From Candidatus Sericytochromatia bacterium (GTDB taxonomy: Bacteria; Cyanobacteriota; Sericytochromatia; S15B-MN24; JAQBPE01), in NCBI GenBank assembly GCA_035285325.1, contig JAYKJB010000057.1, forward strand, positions 1 to 64,000: DNA of 64,000 nt. The letters are read 5' to 3'. Below are positions 18,422-26,690 of the stretch, piece after piece; position 1 is the stretch's first letter, and every line of letters begins with the position of its first letter. A model generated the notes under the pieces. It did not search any database. It saw only the letters and a program-made list of their open reading frames with translations, and was not told the DNA's origin. The position numbers were made by a program, and so were the translations under genes.

Positions 18422-20708
18422 TCTGTCGCATGGCCAGCTCGATCCGCTTGACGTCGGCTGCCCGCCCGCCTCTCCGGGGATCATACTGGGAGGCCGCCAC
18501 ATATTGACGGGCCGCATTCAGCGCTTCCTCACGCTGGTTCAAGGCGGCGTGGGCAAAGGTCAGTTCGAACCACGCATCCGCGACCACCACCGGCTTGGCT
18601 GCCGCCGCATCGGAGAGGGCCTCAGCCAGCGCCGCGATCGCCTCTCCGTGGCGCCCCAGTTGTCGCAGGGCGCGCCCCTGGCGCAAACGAAGTGGCGCGT
18701 AAGGTGCATCGGCGGGTTGGGCCGTGCCGGATAGGCCTGCCAGGCAAGCATCCAGGGCCTGTGCGGGATGGTTCGCCGCCAGGCGGGCATCCGCGAGGAC
18801 CAGGGACAGCTGAGGATGCGAGGGCGCGAGCCAGGTGGCAATCTGGGCCACGCGCTCCGCCCGGCTGGCCTGTCGCTGCGCCAGCAGGGCGGCTGCCAGG
18901 TCGCGGGAAATCTGAATGGCACGCTCCGAGGCTGGCCCCGTCGGTTCCAGCGCCAACGCGTGCCGGGTGGCATCCAGCGCGGCTTCCAGATGCGTGACGG
19001 CCCTGATCCCGCGATGTTGCGCCGTCACCGCCAGCTGAGCCTCCACCGTGGCCAGACGGAGCCAGAGCGAGGCCTGGGGACCGTATTCCAGCGCCTGCAG
19101 CAAGGCTTGGCGTGCCAGGCCGAGTTTGCCGGACGCCCTGGCGAGTTCAGCCCGCAATTCCGCACGACGCCCCACCCCCAGCCGGAAAGCGTCCGCCAGC
19201 TTGACCAGGGAAGCGGCCTCCTGTTTCTTGCCCGCCTGCGCCAAACCGTGGGCCAATCGCCCCAGCACGGCGCCCAATTCGGGCTCCTTGACGAGCCGCG
19301 CACAGGTCAAGGCGGCCTTGAGCGGCGAAGCGGGCTGAAGCACTTGATAGAGGCGGGCCAGCAAGCCGTCGTCCTCGGGATGCAACTGAACGGCCCGGCG
19401 AAGGTGACCAATGGCTGCCTGCCGCTGGCCCGCGGACAGCAATGTGACGCCCAGCTCTGCCTGCATGCGGGCCAGTTCGACGCGGGCGGGATGTTCAGGA
19501 ACCAGGCGCACGGCCGATTCCAGGGAGCGGGTGGCATCCTCCAAGCGCCCCGTCAAGGTACAAAAGCGGGCGTGTTGGGCGAACAGGTCCGCTTTTTTCG
19601 CCCGGTCCTGAGGAGCGCCTTCCAGCAGCTTCAACGCGCGGGCCACCTCGTTGCGCGCACCTTCCATATCACTTCGGTCCACCCAGCGCTGCACGCGCGC
19701 GGCGTGAGCCTCCAGCATGATCTGGAGCGCATCCTGCCGTTCTGCCGGGGAGGCCACGGAATGCGGATGCCGAAGGCGGGCCACCAGTTCCCTGACGCGC
19801 TCGAAGGAATCACGATTCCAGTTGGGGTTGGCTTTGTAGTGGTAAAGATAGGCTCGGGCCATGGTCAGCTGCCTCGCCGAGGAAGCGAGCGTGGGAGCAT
19901 CCTTGGCCAGTTGGCGCCGCAACTCTTCCAGGCCAAGGCCTTGATGCAGGTAGATCCGCGCCAACCCCGAAAGCGCACCCGCGAGGTCGGGACCGGACAG
20001 CAAGCCGCGGTAGGCCGTCAGGGCAGCGGGTACGGCCCGATCTGCGTGGCCGGCCGAGACCTGGATGTCGAACCAGAATGCCAGCGTTTCCGCGGATTGC
20101 GGATTCTGCTCCCGCGCTTTTTCGGCGGCGATTGCCGCAGCCGGGTACTGGCCGGACAAGCGGTAGGCCTGCGCGTAGGCCTCTTGAAGACCGGGCTGTT
20201 CGGGCACCAGTTGGGCGGCCGCGTCCAGATGCAGCAGGGCCTGTTGCGGACGGGTCCGGAGCAATTCACGGCGCGCCAGTGCCAGCAACAAGCGGGCCTG
20301 AGCACCGGCATCGGGCAAATAAGCGGCAGGGGTAGGGGACTTGCCGTCCGGCTGCAAGAACGTCGCCACGGCCAGGCGGTCCCAGGCCTCCAGCCGTTCG
20401 GGCGCCCGCTGCAAGGCCTCGGCATAGCGCATTTCGGCTGCCCGAGGCTCATAGCGAACCAGGTGGCCATCACCCTGCGCCAGCAAGGCCGCGGATTCGA
20501 GGACCCGCTCATCGGCCACCGCTGGCCTGCCGAACATCCAGGCCCCCAAACGCTGCGTCACGTCGAGGCGCAGGAAGCCCCAGCCCAGCCCGCCCAGCAA
20601 CACAGTCAGGGAAACGGCGGTGGCCAACGGAACGCGCAGATTTCTTCCGCGAGGATTGCGCCGATGCAAGGGCGACGCGGGCGTCGCTTCGTACTTGTAC
20701 GACTTCAA
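18414..20708 (-). CDS. Large tetratricopeptide-repeat protein with N-terminal membrane anchor
   Basis: A 764-residue protein with one transmembrane helix near residue 30-50 (PLATAVSLTVLLGGLGWGFL) and then many degenerate TPR helices rich in Ala, Leu and Arg with the A..Y/L..P pattern (for example YAEALQRAPERLEAWDRLA and LDAAAQLVPEQPGLQEAYA). It probably projects a superhelical scaffold outside the cytoplasm. The start is uncertain: TTG 20708 has GGGAG upstream, TTG 20735 is also open without a site. A TTGATC-17-TAAAAT promoter lies just upstream. No enzymatic domain is visible; the partner is unknown. Confidence 0.8.
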   Translation of the reverse strand: MKSYKYEATPASPLHRRNPRGRNLRVPLATAVSLTVLLGGLGWGFLRLDVTQRLGAWMFGRPAVADERVLESAALLAQGDGHLVRYEPRAAEMRYAEALQRAPERLEAWDRLAVATFLQPDGKSPTPAAYLPDAGAQARLLLALARRELLRTRPQQALLHLDAAAQLVPEQPGLQEAYAQAYRLSGQYPAAAIAAEKAREQNPQSAETLAFWFDIQVSAGHADRAVPAALTAYRGLLSGPDLAGALSGLARIYLHQGLGLEELRRQLAKDAPTLASSARQLTMARAYLYHYKANPNWNRDSFERVRELVARLRHPHSVASPAERQDALQIMLEAHAARVQRWVDRSDMEGARNEVARALKLLEGAPQDRAKKADLFAQHARFCTLTGRLEDATRSLESAVRLVPEHPARVELARMQAELGVTLLSAGQRQAAIGHLRRAVQLHPEDDGLLARLYQVLQPASPLKAALTCARLVKEPELGAVLGRLAHGLAQAGKKQEAASLVKLADAFRLGVGRRAELRAELARASGKLGLARQALLQALEYGPQASLWLRLATVEAQLAVTAQHRGIRAVTHLEAALDATRHALALEPTGPASERAIQISRDLAAALLAQRQASRAERVAQIATWLAPSHPQLSLVLADARLAANHPAQALDACLAGLSGTAQPADAPYAPLRLRQGRALRQLGRHGEAIAALAEALSDAAAAKPVVVADAWFELTFAHAALNQREEALNAARQYVAASQYDPRRGGRAADVKRIELAMRQTR

Positions 20709-20771
20709 GGTCAGGGGGCTCCCAGGGCAAAACAAAACAATGAGCAGGGAACTACACCCAAGCTTAGGGTT

Positions 20772-20800
20772 ATTTTAATTTATCTTGGGAGTGGGATCAA
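20772..20800 (-). promoter_or_regulatory. Promoter of the TPR gene
   Basis: Reading the minus strand, TTGATC (20800-20795) and TAAAAT (20777-20772) are separated by exactly 17 bases inside a short AT-rich island. Transcription would begin near 20765, about 30-55 bases before the possible TPR start codons. CCCAAG/CTTGGG arms flank the AT-rich core and might serve an operator. Confidence 0.6.
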
Positions 20801-20903
20801 TTCGTCGCGCCATCCCCGCGTGAGGTCCCGCATTTTCAGAAACCACGCAAGGGTACGCCCCGAAAGCGGGATAAGAATCTGAAGGACAGATTAAGCTTCC
20901 GTT

Positions 20904-22238
20904 GTGCGCAGAGAAGTGAGGCCCGGGTTGAACTTCCAATCATCATTGCCCCACCTGGCGTTGAGCCTGGCCCTCTTGCTGACCGGCTGCGGAATGGCGC
21001 CGGCGTCGGCTCCGCTCGCCGCGGAACGCGAGGGGAGTGAGCTCACCACGCGTTCGGACTCGCCGGAGATTGCCGCCCAGATCAAGGCCAACTTCATCTC
21101 TCAGGATGAAAGCGGCACCCTCGTGAAAGCGCTGCCCGTTCCCAAGAAGCCGAAGGACGTGACCTTTTTCTCCTTCAAGGCGCTCGATAACAACCTGGCC
21201 GTGACCTTGCCGATGCACCTCAATGTGCTCGAGAAAGCCGGCTCGAACACGGCCGTCAACACGGTCGTGCTGACCGACGATGTGGGTCCCAAAAACTCCC
21301 GCTGGTACTACATGACGCAGGACCAGAACCTGGAAGCGGTCGTGAGCCCCTGGGTCCCGGTCGGCAAGCGCGGAGAAGTCAACTCCGGACACGGAGGGGC
21401 CCTGGCCAGTGCGATGCGCCAGGCCTTCAGCAACTACCCATCCCGCCTGCGCTGGCTGGACGTCAACAACCACGGGGGTGGGTATTACGGGATCGCACAG
21501 GACGACCGCTCCGACGCGATGATCCGTCTGCCGCAGCTGGCCCAAGCGCTGCAGCGCGGACGCGGCGCTCAGAAAATCGACGTATTGACCTTTGACGCCT
21601 GCCTGATGGCCACACTGGAGGTGGCCTATGAACTGCGGGATGAGGCCAAGGTCATGGTGGCCAGCGAAGATTCCTCTTACGCGCTGGGCATGAATTACGA
21701 CACAACCCTGGCCGCCCTCGGCAACAAGGTGCCCGCGGAACCGGCGGCCCTGAGCCGTGACTTGGTGCTGCGCGCGCAGCGAAAGGGCAAGCAGGTGGCC
21801 CTGTTCACGATTTCCGCCCTCGACCTGAGCAAGGCCGACAAGGTCACCCGAGCGGTCGACCAGCTGGGCAAGGCGCTGCTCGCAGCCATGCCCCGGCACG
21901 CTCCGGCCATCAAAAAGGCCCTGGCGAGCGTCAAGCCTTTCTACGTCGCCGGCCCTGACCAGAGCGACTTCAACCACCGCGACCTGCACGAGGTGATCGT
22001 GCAGCTGCGGGAACGCATCGATGACCCGACCCTGCAAACCGCCTGCGCAGGGGTCCAAGATACCCTGTTCAATCGGGGCGGGGTGATCATCATGTCCCGG
22101 GCTGCGCGGGAGGAGGGGAAAATCGCGCGAGGCCTCTCGATCTACCTGCCGACGAATGGCGTGGTGGACCCCATCTACAAGGAAACAGCGTTTGCACGTG
22201 CGACCCGCTGGGACGAGTTTTTGGCCAGCCTTCGCTGA
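20904..22238 (+). CDS. Clostripain-family (C11) cysteine peptidase, lipoprotein
   Basis: A 444-residue exported protein. The lipoprotein signal ends in LALLLTGCG. The catalytic His is in the motif WLDVNNHGGGYYG and the Cys in LTFDACLMATLEVAYEL, matching the clostripain-like C11 fold; the following ASEDSSYALGMNY stretch is also typical. Such enzymes usually cleave after basic residues. The N-terminus is uncertain, GTG 20904 or GTG 20916, neither with a strong ribosome site. It is divergent from the TPR gene across an AT-rich gap and is the second lipid-anchored protease of the window. Confidence 0.88.
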   Translation: MRREVRPGLNFQSSLPHLALSLALLLTGCGMAPASAPLAAEREGSELTTRSDSPEIAAQIKANFISQDESGTLVKALPVPKKPKDVTFFSFKALDNNLAVTLPMHLNVLEKAGSNTAVNTVVLTDDVGPKNSRWYYMTQDQNLEAVVSPWVPVGKRGEVNSGHGGALASAMRQAFSNYPSRLRWLDVNNHGGGYYGIAQDDRSDAMIRLPQLAQALQRGRGAQKIDVLTFDACLMATLEVAYELRDEAKVMVASEDSSYALGMNYDTTLAALGNKVPAEPAALSRDLVLRAQRKGKQVALFTISALDLSKADKVTRAVDQLGKALLAAMPRHAPAIKKALASVKPFYVAGPDQSDFNHRDLHEVIVQLRERIDDPTLQTACAGVQDTLFNRGGVIIMSRAAREEGKIARGLSIYLPTNGVVDPIYKETAFARATRWDEFLASLR

Positions 22239-22240
22239 GG

Positions 22241-23041
22241 TCACGCCCCGTCTCGAGGGGTCAGGAGATTCAACCCGCGCGTGATGATCTCGGCCGTCAG
22301 TTCGATGTCCCCCTTGGTCTGCAGTTTGCACCACTTCGTTTTGCCCGCGTCTGCCACGATGTGAAGGCCGTCCTGGTAAAACTCCACACGGCGAATCAAT
22401 TCTCTGCCCAGCAGGAAGGTCTTGCCCTCCGCCCAATAGATGAGGCGCTGGTTGGTCGCGATCAGCTTGCCCTGGCTGGCGGTCTTGCCATTCGGGAGGG
22501 GCTCCTTCTTGTAGCGGATTCCCGACGCCTGAGCCTTAGCTGGTGCTGAAGCAGGCGGGGCGTCCGCCGCCGCAGTCGGCTCCTCGATGCCCTCGATCAA
22601 GGCGACCTGAGCAGCCCAGTGCGCCACCTCTCCCTTTTTGAAGGAATACCCCGGCACCTCGATCTCCGGAAGGTTGCCGCTGCGGATCTCGTGCAATTCC
22701 TGCATCCGACGAATCTGCTGCTTGTACCGCCGCACACGCTTGTCGTCCGAAAGTTCGAGGTAGTTCTCGATGCGAAGCAGTTCCTTCTCCTTCCGCTTGG
22801 AATAGCTTCCCTTCTCGAAGGCAGCACGAAAGGCCACCTGATAGGCCGCGAAACCGAAGCGAGCGATGTCCTCGTCCGTCAGACGATACTTCTCCTTGAT
22901 CGCCTCAAGATCATCCACCTCCTGGTCGGTCAGGATGCCATCCGCCATGGCCTCCAGCAAGCGGGCCCGAAATTGCCGCATATCAGGCTTTTTGTCCTTC
23001 TCCAGGACGACCAGGTCCATCAACCGTTGCCACAGGCCCAT
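22241..23041 (-). CDS. TerB-like / PH-like domain protein of unknown role
   Basis: A 266-residue cytoplasmic protein. The first 90 residues (LLEAMADGILTDQEVDDLEAIKEKYRLTDEDI) look like a TerB-type helical metal-binding domain: a motif of D-G-x-L-T-x-x-E repeated as in tellurite-resistance proteins. Residues 100-150 are a basic helix. After a Pro/Ala linker, residues 190-266 form a small beta domain (KLIATNQRLIYWAEGKTFLL, VEFYQDGLHIVADAGKTKWCKLQ) like the bacterial PH/short-C-terminal family. Start chosen at ATG 23041 with GGAG 9 bases upstream. It converges with the C11 peptidase gene. A role in signalling or stress is a guess. Confidence 0.7.
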   Translation of the reverse strand: MGLWQRLMDLVVLEKDKKPDMRQFRARLLEAMADGILTDQEVDDLEAIKEKYRLTDEDIARFGFAAYQVAFRAAFEKGSYSKRKEKELLRIENYLELSDDKRVRRYKQQIRRMQELHEIRSGNLPEIEVPGYSFKKGEVAHWAAQVALIEGIEEPTAAADAPPASAPAKAQASGIRYKKEPLPNGKTASQGKLIATNQRLIYWAEGKTFLLGRELIRRVEFYQDGLHIVADAGKTKWCKLQTKGDIELTAEIITRGLNLLTPRDGA

Positions 23042-23115
23042 CGATTCACACTCCAGGGGATGCGAGCGTTCCGCCAAGCCCTCTCATACCCCGGCGGGAA
23101 TCCCTTTGAGTCGCC

Positions 23116-24450
23116 TCAACGCTGCACAATCCGCTGAAGGTCGGAAAAAAAAGCCGGGTAACTGGTGGCCACACAGGCCGTATCCACCACCGTCACGGGT
23201 CCGGATGCCAGCAATCCCAGAACCGCGAGGCACATGGCGATGCGATGGTCCCCCCCCGACGCCACCTGCCCCCCAAGAATCTGGGCGCCCCCCTGGATGG
23301 ACAGTCCCTCGGGTGTTTCTTGCACCTCCACGCCCAGCGCGGAGAAACAGCGAACAATGGCCCTGAGACGGTCACTCTCCTTGTGCCGCAGTTCATCCAC
23401 ATCGGTGAACAGCGTGCGGCCATCCGCACAGGCGGCCGCCACCGCCAGAATCGGCAACTCGTCGATCAAGCGCGGGACGATCTCCCCTCCGATCGTGGTG
23501 CCACGCAGACAAGCACTGCGGACGACCAGATCGCAGAAGGGCTCTCCGCCGCCAATCTGCTCATTTTCGCGCCGGATGTCGGCACCCATCGCCAACAACA
23601 CATCCAGCACCCCGGTACGGGTTGGATTGACGCCGACCCCGCGGATTCGCAGTTCGCTTCCGGGAAGCACGCTGGCGGCCACCAGCCAGAAAGCCGCCGA
23701 GGAAAGGTCGCCAGGAACGCGGAAGTCCAGTGGGGAGGGCGTCACCCGACCACGCAGCGCCACGGTCGTTCCTTCCCGCCACACCGGCACCCCCGCTCCC
23801 GTCAACATCCGTTCCGTGTGGTCGCGGGAGATGGCAGGCTCGCACACGCTCGTCTCGCCCTCCACGAACAAGCCCGCCAGCAGGACCGCGCTTTTGACCT
23901 GGGCACTCGCCACCGGCGATCGCCAGCGCAACGGCCGCAAGGGGCCCCCGCGAATGACCAGCGGGGGGAACCGTCCGCCCTCACGTCCATCGATCCGAGC
24001 CCCCATGGCCAGCAGCGGTTCCCGAATTCTGGCCATCGGACGCCGCAGCAAGGATGCATCGCCCCGCAGCACGGTCAAGCCGGGAATTCCCGCCGCCACC
24101 CCGGCCAGCAGGCGCATCGTCGTGCCGGAATTTCCGGCCCAAAGCGCATCCGCCGGCTCCCGCAGGCCATCGAGCCCCACCCCGTCCACCAACAAGGTCG
24201 TCGGCCCCGCCCAGCTGACGGGGACGCCCAGTAACTCCAGGCAGGCCACGGTGTCCAGGCAATCCTGGGCGGTGAGGAAGTTTTCGACCCGACTGCGTCC
24301 CCGCGCCAGCGACGCCAGCAAAGCAGCACGATGTGACATCGATTTGTCGGCCGGCACCACCAGCTCACCCTGAAGGCAGCGCGCGGGCTGAACCTCACGG
24401 CATTGAGGCGTGTCGGAGGCCCCCAACGGGAATGGCGACGAGGGCGACAT
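23116..24450 (-). CDS. aroA: 3-phosphoshikimate 1-carboxyvinyltransferase (EPSP synthase)
   Basis: A 444-residue enzyme joining PEP to shikimate-3-phosphate, step six of the shikimate pathway to chorismate. Substrate motifs are clear: VVPADKSMSHRAALLASLARG, AGNSGTTMRLLAG, ISRDHTERML and DELRHKESDRLRAI. Sequence details place it nearer the class II enzymes. ATG start 24450 begins MSPSSPF; the frame is open further upstream without homology. It shares a divergent intergenic region with the asparaginase-like gene. Confidence 0.95.
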   Translation of the reverse strand: MSPSSPFPLGASDTPQCREVQPARCLQGELVVPADKSMSHRAALLASLARGRSRVENFLTAQDCLDTVACLELLGVPVSWAGPTTLLVDGVGLDGLREPADALWAGNSGTTMRLLAGVAAGIPGLTVLRGDASLLRRPMARIREPLLAMGARIDGREGGRFPPLVIRGGPLRPLRWRSPVASAQVKSAVLLAGLFVEGETSVCEPAISRDHTERMLTGAGVPVWREGTTVALRGRVTPSPLDFRVPGDLSSAAFWLVAASVLPGSELRIRGVGVNPTRTGVLDVLLAMGADIRRENEQIGGGEPFCDLVVRSACLRGTTIGGEIVPRLIDELPILAVAAACADGRTLFTDVDELRHKESDRLRAIVRCFSALGVEVQETPEGLSIQGGAQILGGQVASGGDHRIAMCLAVLGLLASGPVTVVDTACVATSYPAFFSDLQRIVQR

Positions 24451-24550
24451 GGGAGTTCCCCTGACAATCTGAGCGGTGCCGCCCGAAAAGGGGTCCAGGA
24501 CAGCCTGCCGGACACCTGCGGCGCCAGGCCATGATGACACACCCGCAGGA

Positions 24551-24559
24551 TGGTACAAT
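24551..24559 (+). promoter_or_regulatory. Extended -10 promoter of the isoaspartyl peptidase gene
   Basis: TGGTACAAT is an extended -10 element (TG plus one base plus TACAAT). No clear -35 box lies 17 bases upstream, which is usual for extended -10 promoters. Transcription would start about 20-25 bases before the GTG start at 24589. Confidence 0.5.
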
Positions 24560-24588
24560 CCGGGCCATCTTCAGGAAGGAGTCAAATC

Positions 24589-25500
24589 GTGCCACAGTGG
24601 GCGATCGCCGTGCATGGCGGCGTGGGGAATTCCCCCGATAATCTGGACGGCTGCCACGCGGCAGCGGCATGCGCCGCGGACTTGTTACGCGACGGGGCAG
24701 ACGCCCTGGAAGCCGCAGTCGCCGCGGTGGTCAAACTGGAGGATGACGGCCGCTTCAACGCCGGTCGTGGTTCCAGCCTGCGCATGGACGGCGAGACCGT
24801 GGAGATGGACGCGGCCTGCATGGATTCCTCCGGCCGGCTGGGTGCCGTGGCGGCGCTGCAACGCGTGCGCAATCCGATTCTGGTGGCCCGAGCGGTCCTG
24901 GATACGCCCCACTGGCTCATGGTGGGAGACGGGGCGGAACGCTTCGCGCGGACCCTGGGACACGCCGTTTTCAAGGAAGTCACTCCCCGGGCCCGCGCCA
25001 TTCACGCCAGGGTCATGGAAGCTTTGGCGTCGGACACGCCCTACGACTTCCAAGACGAATGGCGCACCTTTGACTACAAGGCGCAGTGGAACTTTCCGAC
25101 GGCCTGGCAGGAGGTTGTCCGGGCGCACGGGACCAGCACCGTGGGCGCCGTGGCCATGGATGCGAACGGTCTGTTTGCCGTGGCCGGCTCGACCGGCGGC
25201 TCGAGCCCGATGCTGTACGGTCGTGTGGGCGACACGCCGATTGTCGGCTGTGGGTTCTATGCCGGGCCAGCCGGGGCGATCGCCTGCACGGGCATTGGCG
25301 AAGAGATCGTCAAGGAATTCCTCGCCCGAACCGTCTACGGCTGGCTGGCAGAGGGAATGCCCCTGCAGGAGGCGCTGGATAAGGGCGTGGCACTGTTCCC
25401 TGCCGAGAGCATCGACATCGGACTGATCGGTGTGACGCGCGAGGGTGGGGCCTGGGCTGACAACCGGCAGATGCCCGCCAGCGTCCTTTCGGCCGTCTGA
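24589..25500 (+). CDS. Isoaspartyl peptidase / plant-type L-asparaginase (Ntn hydrolase)
   Basis: A 303-residue type 2 asparaginase-family enzyme that self-cleaves and removes isoaspartyl residues from peptides or hydrolyses asparagine. The autocleavage Thr is in AHGTSTVGAVAMD (about residue 180), and the substrate-binding RVGDTPIVGCGFYA and IACTGIGEEIV motifs are present, as is the N-terminal WAIAVHGGVG. Start is GTG 24589 with AGGAAGGAG just upstream. The central linker before the cleavage site is of normal length. Cytoplasmic or periplasmic location cannot be told; no signal peptide is seen. Confidence 0.92.
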   Translation: MPQWAIAVHGGVGNSPDNLDGCHAAAACAADLLRDGADALEAAVAAVVKLEDDGRFNAGRGSSLRMDGETVEMDAACMDSSGRLGAVAALQRVRNPILVARAVLDTPHWLMVGDGAERFARTLGHAVFKEVTPRARAIHARVMEALASDTPYDFQDEWRTFDYKAQWNFPTAWQEVVRAHGTSTVGAVAMDANGLFAVAGSTGGSSPMLYGRVGDTPIVGCGFYAGPAGAIACTGIGEEIVKEFLARTVYGWLAEGMPLQEALDKGVALFPAESIDIGLIGVTREGGAWADNRQMPASVLSAV

Positions 25501-25578
25501 GCACGGGACAAGGCGGCAAGCCGCGCCAGAACCGGCACCCGCTTCGACCATCGATGTGGTTACAGCACCCCCAGCATG

Positions 25579-25587
25579 TGTGATAAT
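25579..25587 (+). promoter_or_regulatory. Extended -10 element upstream of an orphan lipoprotein
   Basis: TGTGATAAT matches an extended -10 box (TG plus base plus GATAAT). It lies about 150 bases before the lipoprotein start at 25740, leaving a long 5' untranslated region in a 240-base gap that otherwise shows no gene. Confidence 0.4.
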
Positions 25588-25739
25588 GATCGACGTTTCT
25601 TGACCGGCAGGCGGAGCCTTGGCAACGGGCGTGGACCACGTCCAATGCGAGCCTTCCTCCAGATGGATGTGGGAAACCTGGTCTGTCAGTGTCTCCAACC
25701 GTGAGGCAACTACCGACATTTCGAAGGAGTCAGAGTTCG

Positions 25740-26537
25740 ATGAGTGGGATCCAACGGGCCATCCTGGCCGCCGCCGTGCTTTCCTCGACTGCCGCCACCT
25801 GGGGCTGCAACACGGAGTCGTTCAACGCCATTAATTCGACGCTTGCCAGCGTCAACAAAACCGCCAACCTGACGCAGGGCAGCGCGCGCCTGCCGACCGC
25901 CGCAATCGCCACGGCGATGGGCGGGGTCGAACTGGTCAAGGCGCTCTCGAGCAAGTCGACGCCGTTGATCGCCGCCGGCAGCCGCAATTACAGCCTGCAG
26001 CAGTTTGCGCCGGGCACCAATGTCACCGAAACCATCGATCAGAATGGCGTCAAGGCGACAGTGACCTACAGCAGCAAGGTCGACGAGGCGAATCAAACGG
26101 TGGAGTCGGAAATTACCTCTTTCAAGGGCAACACCCAAGGGTACGCAATCAACGCCGCTGGAAAGTTCACCTACAAGCCCCGCACCCGGAGCATTGGCGA
26201 TGTGTCGGCGATGTTGAAGGGTGACCTGAGTTACAAAACGCTCAAGGTTGAACTGCGGGAGGTCTCCTTCGCGACGGAAGACCCGATGCCCAAGGATGCC
26301 GCCACCATCGGCAAGTTCGTGCTGTTTGCCGACGACGCCGGCGACAAGACCTTGTTCGACGCCTCAGTGGGCATCAAGGCTGGCAAGATTGTCGCCAAGG
26401 CCGAAGTCACGGTCAATGGCAAGAAGCAGCCCAACCTGGTCGACTTCAGCGAAGACAGCACCACCGACCTGGAAGCGCCAGCCAAGTCAGCTGGCAACCT
26501 GGGCCCGGCTGGACCGAAAGGCCCGCAGAACATCTAG
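25740..26537 (+). CDS. Orphan lipoprotein
   Basis: A 265-residue exported protein with the signal MSGIQRAILAAAVLSS and lipobox ATWGC. The mature part is polar and Thr/Ser/Lys-rich, with repeated beta-strand-like stretches (NGVKATVTYSSKVDEANQTV, GKFTYKPRTRSIGDVSAML), as in secreted beta proteins. The C-terminus ends in a Gly/Pro-rich tail (GNLGPAGPKGPQ). ATG start with GAAGGAG upstream. It precedes an outer-membrane-type protein by about 150 bases, so the two may act together. No family recognised. Confidence 0.7.
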   Translation: MSGIQRAILAAAVLSSTAATWGCNTESFNAINSTLASVNKTANLTQGSARLPTAAIATAMGGVELVKALSSKSTPLIAAGSRNYSLQQFAPGTNVTETIDQNGVKATVTYSSKVDEANQTVESEITSFKGNTQGYAINAAGKFTYKPRTRSIGDVSAMLKGDLSYKTLKVELREVSFATEDPMPKDAATIGKFVLFADDAGDKTLFDASVGIKAGKIVAKAEVTVNGKKQPNLVDFSEDSTTDLEAPAKSAGNLGPAGPKGPQNI

Positions 26538-26690
26538 GCACTTCCCGCGTCAGGGGCCACGCGCCACGAACGCTGCCGCCCCTGACCGGCCCCCCGCTGC
26601 GATATCAGTCACCGGGGCAAGGCACCGTCTCGGCTGCGCGTTGCACCCATTCGACCGCGTGGCACTCAGGAAGGATAAACGATCCGCATT

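Noticed and set aside
18768-20882. 704-codon open frame on the plus strand opposite the TPR gene
   Set aside because: Shadow of a high-GC gene: low-complexity Gly/Arg/Gln composition, no start signal and no motif, while the minus frame has clear TPR repeats.
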